Position numbers and translations under genes: made by a program. Of a stretch of DNA of 5,686 nt, positions 1-5,686 are shown piece by piece. Numbering within the stretch: position 1 is the stretch's first letter; each line of letters begins with the position of its first letter. Origin of the DNA: Ekhidna sp. (lineage in GTDB: Bacteria > Bacteroidota > Bacteroidia > Cytophagales > Cyclobacteriaceae); assembly GCA_013214445.1 (NCBI GenBank), contig JABSPG010000291.1, positions 1 to 5,686 on the forward strand, read 5' to 3'. Under the pieces are notes generated by a model. It ran no database searches and was not told where the DNA came from. It saw only the letters and a list, made by a program, of their open reading frames with translations.

Positions 1-257
1 GCCTCTCCATTTTGGAAGAGCTACGGAATCATACGAAGCGGAGCATATTGATCAGCTCAGTCCACAAAGTCTTGGTTCGTTTGGAGCAGAAAAACCTACT
101 GAAGTCATTTATGGGTAACCCTACTGCCGAAAGAGGGGGGCGAGCTAAAAAACTCTATGAGTTGACCAATGAAGGCAAAGAAGCATTGGAACAAACCAAA
201 ACCATTCGTGACAACATGTGGTCAGAAATCCCCAGTGTGCAATGGAGCAAAAGCTGA
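1..257 (+). CDS. PadR-family transcriptional regulator, 3' part (5' end outside window)
   Basis: This is the C-terminal part of a winged-helix DNA-binding repressor of the PadR family. The reading frame is open to the left edge: codons from base 3 read L-S-I-L-E-E-L, so the TTG at 12 is an internal Leu codon and not the start. The recognition-helix region (SSVHKVLVRLEQKNLL) is followed by the wing signature NPTAERGGRAKKLYELT and a short terminal helix (EGKEALEQTKTIRDNMW). This Glu-Arg-Gly-Gly-Arg-Ala-Lys wing is typical of the PadR proteins encoded directly before large FtsX-like permeases in Bacteroidota and Acidobacteriota. The long C-terminal dimerisation domain of classical PadR is missing, as expected for the short subfamily. 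Its 3' end overlaps the next gene by 16 bp (ATG at 242), so the two are very likely co-transcribed. It probably represses its own operon; the inducer is unknown. The promoter and operator lie outside the window. Confidence 0.9.
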   Translation, partial: LSILEELRNHTKRSILISSVHKVLVRLEQKNLLKSFMGNPTAERGGRAKKLYELTNEGKEALEQTKTIRDNMWSEIPSVQWSKS

Positions 258-2875
258 GAAATCCGCCCAAGTGGGTGCAGAAAGTACTTTCACTCGTATG
301 CCATGAGGATCTATTTGAAACAGTAGATGGAGATCTTTTTGAGCTTTATCAAAAACATTTTCGCAAATATGGTAGCGTTGTGGCCACTGTTTTATACTTC
401 TTCAATATGCTCCAATTTATGAGACCATTTGCATTCAACACGCCACAGTTCTATCGGGGACTTTATCAGAATTACCTACGGGTTATCCTGCGTAACATGA
501 AGAGGAATAAGGGAATTTCTGCTATGAATGTGATAGGAATGGCGCTTGCATTTGTTATAAGCAGTGCCATTTTTGCCTACATCGCTCACGAGTTGAGCTA
601 CGATCGGTATCATCCCAATGGTCAGCGAGTTTATCGTGTTACTTATCACTTCCAAAATAGTAAAGGTTATGACATCCACTGGGCACGCATGGTGCAGGAC
701 TGGGTCAATGGAATGGAAGACGAATTTCCAGAAATTGATAAACTGGTACGGTTTCAATCGTTCCGTACGCGAGACATTCACATTGGGGAAAACAACTATC
801 GAGAAAACTTCTCCTATGCCGTAGATCCTGAAGTGTTTGAATTATTTGATCTGGAGGTACTAGAAGGAAGCAAAGAGCTCTCACTTCGACCTTATACGGT
901 GGTACTTACAGCGACTGCTGCCAAAAAGTACTTTGGAGAAAAGGAGGCCTTGAATAAAACTATCGAAATCAAGAACGATTTAGGACAGAAAGAAAGCTAC
1001 AAGGTCACAGCCATCATAAAAGATCCCCCTGCAAATACGCATTTGCCGATTCACCTGCTGACAAGCATCAACAGCGAAAGAGAGCGCAAAGGATGGGCAT
1101 ATACCTACATTTTATTGAAGGAACAGGCTAAGATTTCTTCCATAGCGTCAAAAATAGAAAATTACGTGGCGTCACACCAAGAACTTGAAGCAGGCGAACA
1201 TTTGAAGGTACATTTTCAGCCTTTGCAGGACATCCACTTACATTCCAACTTGAGCAGAGAAATTACAGCAAATGGCAGCATAACAAACCTGATGATTTTT
1301 GGATTGGTGGGGATTTTTTTGTTAGTAGTTGCCTCAGTGAATTTTATAAACCTGGTCATGGTACGTTCCATGGATAAAGTAAAAGAGTTTACTTTAAGAA
1401 AAAGCCTCGGTGCGGGAAAAGGAGAGGAAAGAATCTATGTCACGTTGGAGTCTTTTATTTTTTGCTTCTTCAGTGACGCACTGGCAGCAGGGGTCTTTTA
1501 TCTAGGATTGGATCAATTCCAGGAATTCTTAGGTCATCCATTGGTTTTTAGCCACAGCGCATTGATGCTGTTTTTACTCATCTGTATGCTGTTTATTTCA
1601 GGACTTTCAGCATTTATGAGTACCATGCCATTGAAGAAGCTATTGAAGAATCCTATTCCATCGTCTTTTGCAATTGGCGGCAGCCAAAGAGGGGACGCGA
1701 TGAGATTGCTATTGGGACTCCAGTTTACCACGGTTTTGGTGCTGGTCGCGTGTATGATTACCATTCAAAAGCAGTTCAACTATATGACTAATAAGGATTT
1801 GGGATTCGATAGCGATCAAGTAATGGTCTTCGGTAACAATAGCAGGGCTGTGATGCGAAAATATGACTTACTTAAGACAGAGCTATCGAAGTTTCCTGAA
1901 GTGAAAGGGGTCAGTGCTGTGATGGAGATGCCTACAGTGGCAATAAAAGATCGTGGGCCTGTGAGTTTGCTAGATGACCCTTCCAAATCTGTGTCAGCCG
2001 ATATTCAGGTAATAGATATCAATGGGTCAGACCTGCTTGAGATGGAATTTGTGGCAGGGGAGGGTCTGCCTGCTTATCTTGTTGAAAAGTCAGATTTGCC
2101 AGACTCTTTGGTTTGGAAGGACTTTGGAACCAAACCTCGAGGATATATCATCAACGAATCCCTAGCCAAGGAACTAGGGTTGGTACATCCAAAAGAGGCT
2201 ATTGGCAAAAAGGTCAATTGGTCAATTGGAGAAGTCGGGTTAAGTTACGGACCTATTGCGGGGGTAATCAAGGACTTCCATCAGGAAAGCCTTGCAGAAG
2301 AGATCAGACCCTTGATTATGACTTATGAGCCCGTATGGCTCAAAAATATTCTGATAAAAACGAATACTTCAGACCAGTTTTTGTGGCATGATAAACTGGA
2401 GCGATTTTGGAAGGAGCGATTTCCTGAAGAGCCGCTGCAGCTCAGTTACCTAGATCAGGAGCTAAATACTGTGTATGAAAGTGAGAGCCGTCAGTTACAA
2501 TTGATGACCCTTTTTACCTCCATTGCAGTGTTTATTGCATTTATGGGCCTGTATGTATTGATTATGTACACGATAAAAAGGCGATTAAAAGAGCTAGCGA
2601 TTCGGAGGGTATTAGGTGCTAGGTGGATAAATGAAGTCATTCTTTTGGGAAAAAGCTATTTGACCATTACCATGGTTTCTATGCTGGTCGCATTTCCTTT
2701 GATTTATTGGATGATGCGAGAATGGCTCGCAGGCTATGCCTATCATATTGCCTTGAATGGGTCGAGTTTTCTGTTAGCTGGCGCATTATTACTGCTTCTT
2801 CTTGCAGTCACATTGACATATCAGGTTTTGAACAATGCCAAGAGAAATCCTGCAGTTACACTGTCTACAGAATAA
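242..2875 (+). CDS. PadR-associated FtsX/MacB-type duplicated permease with N-terminal prefix domain
   Basis: Inner-membrane permease of 877 residues, of the type VII ABC (FtsX/MacB) superfamily. Residues about 3-55 form a soluble prefix (PPKWVQKVLSLVC...VDGDLFELY), the 'permease prefix' found in PadR-linked permeases. Two homologous halves follow. Half 1 has TM1 at about 93-115, a periplasmic MacB-like domain to about 345, and TM2-4 at about 349-374, 400-422 and 438-460. Half 2 has TM5 at about 486-508, a second periplasmic domain, and TM6-8 at about 753-777, 804-824 and 840-862. Each half carries the conserved cytoplasmic motif after its second helix (FTLRKSLGAG near 383; LAIRRVLGAR near 785). 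Length and architecture match full members, with no break. No ATP-binding partner is visible, as in the 'duplicated orphan permeases' described in Acidobacteria; it may borrow an ATPase encoded elsewhere. The substrate is unknown; export or envelope-stress roles are inference. The ATG at 242 is preferred because the prefix domain starts just after it. A GTG at 218 would add eight residues. Neither has a clear Shine-Dalgarno sequence. Confidence 0.92.
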   Translation: MEQKLRNPPKWVQKVLSLVCHEDLFETVDGDLFELYQKHFRKYGSVVATVLYFFNMLQFMRPFAFNTPQFYRGLYQNYLRVILRNMKRNKGISAMNVIGMALAFVISSAIFAYIAHELSYDRYHPNGQRVYRVTYHFQNSKGYDIHWARMVQDWVNGMEDEFPEIDKLVRFQSFRTRDIHIGENNYRENFSYAVDPEVFELFDLEVLEGSKELSLRPYTVVLTATAAKKYFGEKEALNKTIEIKNDLGQKESYKVTAIIKDPPANTHLPIHLLTSINSERERKGWAYTYILLKEQAKISSIASKIENYVASHQELEAGEHLKVHFQPLQDIHLHSNLSREITANGSITNLMIFGLVGIFLLVVASVNFINLVMVRSMDKVKEFTLRKSLGAGKGEERIYVTLESFIFCFFSDALAAGVFYLGLDQFQEFLGHPLVFSHSALMLFLLICMLFISGLSAFMSTMPLKKLLKNPIPSSFAIGGSQRGDAMRLLLGLQFTTVLVLVACMITIQKQFNYMTNKDLGFDSDQVMVFGNNSRAVMRKYDLLKTELSKFPEVKGVSAVMEMPTVAIKDRGPVSLLDDPSKSVSADIQVIDINGSDLLEMEFVAGEGLPAYLVEKSDLPDSLVWKDFGTKPRGYIINESLAKELGLVHPKEAIGKKVNWSIGEVGLSYGPIAGVIKDFHQESLAEEIRPLIMTYEPVWLKNILIKTNTSDQFLWHDKLERFWKERFPEEPLQLSYLDQELNTVYESESRQLQLMTLFTSIAVFIAFMGLYVLIMYTIKRRLKELAIRRVLGARWINEVILLGKSYLTITMVSMLVAFPLIYWMMREWLAGYAYHIALNGSSFLLAGALLLLLLAVTLTYQVLNNAKRNPAVTLSTE

Positions 2876-2954
2876 GCTTGCACCAGAACATTATTGCTTG
2901 CTGAATTCTCCTTAACAATAGCGATGCGGAGCAGTTATCACTAAAACGATTCGC

Positions 2955-3353
2955 ATGAATAGAGCACAAATGTCTACGACGCTAAAAATTGCCGCAGTGT
3001 ATAACTTGGTATGGGGTGCTTGGGTAGTCTTATTTCCCAATCATTTTTTCGAGTTGGTAGGAATGGAACCTCCTCTTCACGCCATGATCTGGCAAGGGAT
3101 GGGCATGGTCATAGGAGTATATGGTTTGGGCTATTGGTGGGCGGCACAAGACCCATTGACGCATTGGCCCATTGTGGCTGTTGGCTTTCTTGGAAAGATC
3201 TTTGGCCCGATGGGATTTGTGATGAATTACGCACAAGGAAACGTCCCGTTTGGATTTTTCTATACGCTCATCACCAATGACTTCATTTGGTGGGTGCCAT
3301 TCTTTCTCATCTTACGTGGGGCATACAGAGAGGAAAGAATTCAGTTGATATGA
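2955..3353 (+). CDS. Small four-helix integral membrane protein, unknown function
   Basis: A 132-residue, very hydrophobic protein with four predicted transmembrane helices at about 11-31, 43-64, 72-92 and 106-122. It is rich in Trp, Gly and Met (VYNLVWGAWVVLFP, IWQGMGMVIGVYGLGYWWA, GFLGKIFGPMGFVMNY, NDFIWWVPFFLILRG). From memory, similar short proteins occur widely in Bacteroidota and some carry the label 'alkyl hydroperoxide reductase'. Nothing here supports that label: there is no thioredoxin fold, no AhpC/AhpD motif and no cysteine at all. Its stop overlaps the start of the DoxX-like gene in an ATGA, so the two are probably translated together and may act together in the inner membrane. 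The ATG at 2955 is taken as the start; an in-frame ATG at 2970 would remove five residues and fits equally well. It lies 79 bp after the permease gene, so it may have its own promoter. The function cannot be stated. Confidence 0.85.
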   Translation: MNRAQMSTTLKIAAVYNLVWGAWVVLFPNHFFELVGMEPPLHAMIWQGMGMVIGVYGLGYWWAAQDPLTHWPIVAVGFLGKIFGPMGFVMNYAQGNVPFGFFYTLITNDFIWWVPFFLILRGAYREERIQLI

Positions 3354-3721
3354 AGAAGAATCTAAGCCTATATCTTCAGGCAGGTTTTTATGTCTTTGCA
3401 GGTTTCAATCATTTCTTCGATCCGGATTTCTACTATCCGCTTATTCCGGAGTATTTTGGATCTTTAGTACTAATCAATATTGCGGCAGGTGTCGTTGAAA
3501 TAGTGCTTGGACTAGGGCTTCTTTTCCCATCCATGCGCAAGTTGGCTGCCTTTGGCATTATTGCAATGCTAGTAGCTTTTATTCCTTCACACGTTTATTT
3601 CATTCAGATTGGAAGTTGTATTGAGGATGGTTTGTGCGTTCCGCAATGGGTCGGTTGGCTCAGGTTAGTGGTCATACACCCCCTTTTGATAATCTGGGCA
3701 TGGTCCGTTAGAAAGGGTTAA
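3350..3721 (+). CDS. DoxX-like small integral membrane protein
   Basis: A 123-residue protein resembling the DoxX/MauE-like superfamily of four-helix membrane proteins. Predicted helices are at about 6-20, 37-59, 64-85 and 103-119. Recognisable family elements are the helix-1 end AGFNHFFDPDFYYPLIPEYFG, the helix-2 stretch GVVEIVLGLGLLFP, and the basic turn SMRKLAAFG. By the positive-inside rule (MKK at the start, MRK between helices 2 and 3, RKG at the end) both termini are cytoplasmic. The loop holding Cys90 and Cys96 (GSCIEDGLCVPQW) is then periplasmic, so a disulfide or redox role is possible but unproven. The start is ATG at 3350, overlapping the previous stop (ATGA, 3350-3353), with the purine-rich AGAGGAAAG 13 bases upstream. 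An in-frame ATG at 3287 would add 21 non-homologous-looking residues inside the preceding gene and is rejected. The substrate is unknown. Confidence 0.85.
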   Translation: MKKNLSLYLQAGFYVFAGFNHFFDPDFYYPLIPEYFGSLVLINIAAGVVEIVLGLGLLFPSMRKLAAFGIIAMLVAFIPSHVYFIQIGSCIEDGLCVPQWVGWLRLVVIHPLLIIWAWSVRKG

Positions 3722-3775
3722 TTTTTATGCGAGGCTAGATAGGGGCTTGATGCTTGTCATGTTGTTCCAGCATTG

Positions 3776-3809
3776 ACACTTATCACAACAGTGTTGCTAC
3801 TGGTAGTGT
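3776..3809. repeat. Nested inverted repeat centred on CAACA-G-TGTTG
   Basis: CAACA at 3786-3790 and TGTTG at 3792-3796 form a perfect 5-bp inverted repeat around a single G. An outer pair, ACACT (3776-3780) and AGTGT (3805-3809), flanks it with unequal spacers of 5 and 8 bases. It sits about 75-105 bases before the first candidate start of the outer-membrane protein gene and could be an operator or a weak stem. The arms are short, so chance is a real alternative. Confidence 0.3.
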
Positions 3810-3815
3810 GCAATT

Positions 3816-3832
3816 AGAAACGTATGGTTTCT
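3816..3832. repeat. Perfect 6-bp inverted repeat AGAAAC-GTATG-GTTTCT
   Basis: AGAAAC (3816-3821) and GTTTCT (3827-3832) are exact reverse complements separated by GTATG. The 17-bp element ends on the first base of the putative -33 TTG of the promoter candidate, a position where a bound repressor or activator would be effective. Its regulatory role is inference from position and symmetry only. Confidence 0.35.
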
Positions 3833-3861
3833 TGAAGTGTCTATAAAAACGCATAACTTAG
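3832..3861 (+). promoter_or_regulatory. Candidate Bacteroidota-type promoter for the outer-membrane protein gene
   Basis: The Bacteroidota primary sigma factor recognises a -33 TTTG/TTG and a -7 TAnnTTTG box about 19-20 bases apart. Here TTG (3832-3834) is followed after 19 bases by TAACTTAG (3854-3861), which matches five of the six fixed -7 positions. The expected transcription start near 3868 would leave a 5' leader of about 15 bases before TTG 3883, or about 48 before ATG 3916. The match is imperfect and untested. Confidence 0.35.
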
Positions 3862-3882
3862 TTTCAACTACGTACTACGCCC

Positions 3883-5055
3883 TTGAATCACTCTTTTGCG
3901 CTTTTGCGCTCGCTTATGTTCGTTTTGTTGCTGGTCTCATCTGGCCAGTGCAAACTCTACGGTCAAACGGGAGTAGACAAATTCATTGATTGGTTCACCA
4001 TTCATCCCAATAAAAGAGTAGCAGCGTTAGACAGTACCATCTATCCAGCAAAAATCATTTTAGCGCCGCTAATTTCTTATAGCCCAGAGACCAGCATCGC
4101 TCTTGGCGTAGGAGCAAAGTGGCTTTTCAAAATGAGGGGATCTGGCGATGAGACAAGGACGTCTAATATGCCGATCTCATTGAAATATACATTTAAAAAT
4201 CAATTCCTATTATCATCAGGGTTCGAGGTTTTTTCTCCAGGAGAGAAATGGATGCTCACTGGAAATGTCGACGTGAAGAGGTTTCCCAGATTCTACTATG
4301 GTGTAGGTAGAAATACACTCGAAAGGGATGAGGAGGAGTACACGTTCAACCAGCTGCTAATAGAACCAATTCTGCTCAAGCGTCTTTTTCATCGCTATTT
4401 GTTCCTTGGTGGAGGAATCCGGTACAATCGGATTAGTGGTGTCTTTTTTTCTGATCCGGAAGGAACGCTTGCATTAAGCGATCAGCTAGGTATTGATGGT
4501 TCTACTTCCGTGGCTTTGGAGGCTGCCATCGTTTTTGACAGTAGAAATAATATCTTGAGTGCGAATAGTGGCTGGTATCTGGAAGCAACCCACGGGGTAT
4601 ACAATACAGCCTTGTCGAGTGATTATGATTTCGAATTGACTCGTATAGATCTTCGGGGCTTTGTATCTCCTTTTAAACGGCGCAAGGATGTAATTGGCTT
4701 TCAAGTCAGGGCGCATTTATCACATGGAGATTTACCGCTAAACGAAATGGCTTTTTTAGGAAGTGATGAAATCATGAGGGGATACTACGAGGGACGCTTC
4801 ATCGACCGCAACATGTTCATGGCTCAGGTAGAGTATCGCAGAGACATCAAAGGTAGATTAGGTGCGGTAGCCTTTGTTGGAGCAGGAGATGTGGCGGAAC
4901 GGGTGGCGGACTTTTCTTTCTCCGATATGAAGCCTTCATTAGGGTTCGGCCTACGATTTTTGCTGGACAAGAGAGAAGATCTGAATGTTCGTTTCGATTG
5001 GGGATTTGGAGAAGGAACGGACAATTATTACCTAAATGTTGCCGAAGCATTTTGA
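3883..5055 (+). CDS. BamA/TamA-family (bacterial surface antigen) outer-membrane beta-barrel protein
   Basis: A 390-residue outer-membrane barrel of the Omp85/surface-antigen type without POTRA domains. Residues 1-27 form a signal peptide (LMFVLLLVSS core); the likely cleavage is L-Y-G|Q, leaving an N-terminal Gln as is common in Bacteroidota. A linker (about 30-55) precedes amphipathic strands from about 57 to the end. Typical landmarks are the VFDSRNNILSANSGW segment at 217-231, the loop-6-like MRGYYEGRF at 298-306 (compare the VRGF/Y motif of Omp85 proteins), RFDWGFGEG near 370, and a C-terminal Phe as the likely beta-signal residue. Family members insert, assemble or secrete outer-membrane components, but with no POTRA domains and no informative neighbours the role here is unknown. 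The ORF opens at 3862; the first possible start is TTG 3883, then TTG 3904 (MRSLMFVLLL) and ATG 3916. The ATG form loses the positively charged signal n-region, so a TTG start is favoured. No Shine-Dalgarno sequence helps to decide. Confidence 0.85.
   Translation: MNHSFALLRSLMFVLLLVSSGQCKLYGQTGVDKFIDWFTIHPNKRVAALDSTIYPAKIILAPLISYSPETSIALGVGAKWLFKMRGSGDETRTSNMPISLKYTFKNQFLLSSGFEVFSPGEKWMLTGNVDVKRFPRFYYGVGRNTLERDEEEYTFNQLLIEPILLKRLFHRYLFLGGGIRYNRISGVFFSDPEGTLALSDQLGIDGSTSVALEAAIVFDSRNNILSANSGWYLEATHGVYNTALSSDYDFELTRIDLRGFVSPFKRRKDVIGFQVRAHLSHGDLPLNEMAFLGSDEIMRGYYEGRFIDRNMFMAQVEYRRDIKGRLGAVAFVGAGDVAERVADFSFSDMKPSLGFGLRFLLDKREDLNVRFDWGFGEGTDNYYLNVAEAF
3893..3908 (+). repeat. Tandem octamer CTTTTGCG x2 inside the 5' end of the barrel gene
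   Basis: Two perfect adjacent copies of CTTTTGCG lie between the two upstream TTG candidates and the ATG at 3916, within signal-peptide codons. The unit is not a multiple of three, so gain or loss of one copy would shift the frame of any product started at TTG 3883. It would not affect translation from ATG 3916. Two copies are few for slippage, so functional phase variation is speculative. Confidence 0.6.
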
Positions 5056-5058
5056 TCA
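5053..5058. other. Abutting convergent stop codons in the palindrome TGATCA
   Basis: The top-strand TGA (5053-5055) ends the barrel gene. The adjacent TCA (5056-5058) read on the other strand is TGA and ends the hydrolase-like gene. The two coding regions therefore meet with no base between them and no room for a conventional terminator; any terminator must lie inside the opposing gene. Confidence 0.85.
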
Positions 5059-5686
5059 GGACATCCAGGTGGTTTGTTTGTAGCTCCTTGTTCGAGATTT
5101 GTATTCCCTATTGACCATCCTAAGTTCATTTCCACTTTTGTATATCTGACGGTAGCCAAAAAGATGTAGGAGATCCTTGGCTAAAAAACGAGCTATTTTC
5201 CTATTAACCATGAGGGTAGACTTTTCCTTATCCATCCAATAAATACCGGGTAGTAAGACAAGCAATCGATCTAAGCGATTCTTTCTAAATGTTTCCGACA
5301 GTTTTAGAAATAAGGGCTTAATCCGTTTGATTTCAAAAAATCCATCAACACCTTGCGATTGGTAGAGTGGCTTAAAAATACGGCCAGTATGTCTGGAGCG
5401 TACCTCCTGACCCTCGCTGGTAGCCAACACTTCTTGCGATTTAATCTCCTGAAAGTTCTGAAAACCAGGTTTCATTTCAAATCGCTCTTCAGGACGGATG
5501 AGGTAACGGAAACGAATTTCGTAGGTGTGACGAATGTCTCGGGCGCTCATCCCCAGTTGGTGAAAGTAATGCTGGTAGTCTATGCTAGTGGCCGACAAAG
5601 CACCTGTAAAAACCATGGATAGAAGGATAAATGCTTCTGCATTTTCTTCTACCAAGAAAGAAATTTCCATCGTGGCTGTATTGCCT
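5056..5686 (-). CDS. Succinylglutamate desuccinylase/aspartoacylase-like protein, C-terminal part (5' end outside window)
   Basis: This is the C-terminal portion of a protein that resembles the AstE/AspA family of zinc-dependent amidohydrolases, related to M14 carboxypeptidases. The frame stays open to the right edge (upstream codons read G-N-T-A-T before the Met at 5670), so that ATG is probably internal. The short T-M-E-I-S there fits the strand that carries the catalytic Glu in this family (compare T-L-E-L-G or G-I-E-V-G). Counting from that Met, residues about 59-112 match the beta-rich C-terminal domain: RPEERFEMKPGFQNF, then a V-L-A strand, then GRIFKPLYQSQGVDGFF. The zinc ligands (normally His, Glu, His near the N-terminus) lie outside the window and cannot be checked. 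Residues 113-204 form a basic extension beyond the point where many family members stop. The substrate is unknown; many AstE-like proteins have never been tested. The identification rests on remembered motifs, hence moderate confidence in function but high confidence that it is a gene. Confidence 0.7.
   Translation of the reverse strand, partial: GNTATMEISFLVEENAEAFILLSMVFTGALSATSIDYQHYFHQLGMSARDIRHTYEIRFRYLIRPEERFEMKPGFQNFQEIKSQEVLATSEGQEVRSRHTGRIFKPLYQSQGVDGFFEIKRIKPLFLKLSETFRKNRLDRLLVLLPGIYWMDKEKSTLMVNRKIARFLAKDLLHLFGYRQIYKSGNELRMVNREYKSRTRSYKQTTWMS

Larger units (their letters stand above)
3722..3882. other. Intergenic region with small inverted repeats
   Basis: These 161 bases hold no plausible gene. 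No GC-rich hairpin followed by a T-run is seen after the DoxX-like gene, so no terminator is called. A weak stem (eight pairs, two of them G-U, 3747-3754 with 3769-3776, 14-nt loop) lacks a following U tract. Two better palindromic elements and a possible promoter are listed separately. The region most likely carries the promoter of the outer-membrane protein gene that follows. Confidence 0.6.

Noticed and set aside
12..257. TTG at 12 as the start of the first gene
   Set aside because: The frame is open to the window edge and the residues upstream fit PadR, so this is an internal Leu codon of a truncated gene.
2160..2179. Inverted repeat CCCTAG...CTAGGG
   Set aside because: It lies within permease coding sequence for S-L-A-K-E-L-G with no following T-run, so it is probably a chance effect of codon use.
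2212..2227. Tandem octamer GGTCAATT x2 in the permease gene
   Set aside because: It encodes V-N-W-S-I in the middle of a well-formed domain; with two copies and no start codon nearby, a switch is unlikely and chance or codon use suffices.
2876..2954. Promoter or terminator between the permease gene and the small membrane protein gene
   Set aside because: No TAnnTTTG-like box at the right distance from a TTG, and no stable hairpin, could be found by eye in these 79 bases.
3287..3349. Longer N-terminus for the DoxX-like protein from ATG 3287
   Set aside because: The extra 21 residues would lie entirely inside the preceding gene and are polar and unlike the family; ATG 3350 in the ATGA overlap is far more natural.
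3747..3776. Possible terminator hairpin after the DoxX-like gene
   Set aside because: The stem includes two G-U pairs and a 14-nt loop, and no U tract follows.
3883..3960. Lipoprotein signal in the barrel protein (VSSGQC)
   Set aside because: The residue before Cys is Gln, which does not fit the lipobox, and the protein is a barrel; a signal peptidase I site fits better.
4486..5050. Antisense open frames opposite the barrel gene, and others opposite the permease
   Set aside because: They are short, overlap strong genes completely and have no recognisable protein features.

Overview
The window looks like a chromosomal segment of a Bacteroidota bacterium, probably of the Cytophagales/Flavobacteriia type. 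This is inference. It rests on protein style (a PadR regulator paired with a duplicated FtsX-like permease, a POTRA-less Omp85-type barrel, a signal peptide whose predicted mature end begins with Gln), on moderate-to-low GC judged by eye, and on the near absence of Shine-Dalgarno sequences. No RNA gene, insertion sequence, CRISPR array or phage gene is visible.

Layout: (1) 1-257 (+) is the 3' part of a PadR-family regulator cut by the window edge. It overlaps (2) 242-2875 (+), an 877-residue permease with a short soluble prefix and two FtsX/MacB-type halves; no ATPase gene is in view. (3) 2955-3353 (+) and (4) 3350-3721 (+) are two small four-helix membrane proteins joined by an ATGA overlap. 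The second is DoxX-like and has a cysteine pair predicted to face the periplasm. (5) 3722-3882 is a 161-bp gap with small inverted repeats and a possible Bacteroidota-type promoter. (6) 3883-5055 (+) is an outer-membrane beta-barrel of the BamA/TamA surface-antigen type with ambiguous non-ATG starts. (7) 5056-5686 (-) is the C-terminal part of a protein resembling the succinylglutamate desuccinylase/aspartoacylase family, entering from the right edge. Genes 6 and 7 meet tail to tail with no base between their stop codons.

The PadR/permease pair is a recognisable regulator-target module, probably an envelope-stress or efflux-type system. The two small membrane proteins form a second unit, probably co-translated. 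The barrel and the hydrolase-like gene look like independent units, and nothing in the sequence links their functions. I see no convincing novel multi-gene system here. The points most worth checking are the TGATCA double stop, the tandem octamer inside the alternative-start region of the barrel gene, the ATPase-less permease, and the C-terminal extension of the hydrolase-like protein.
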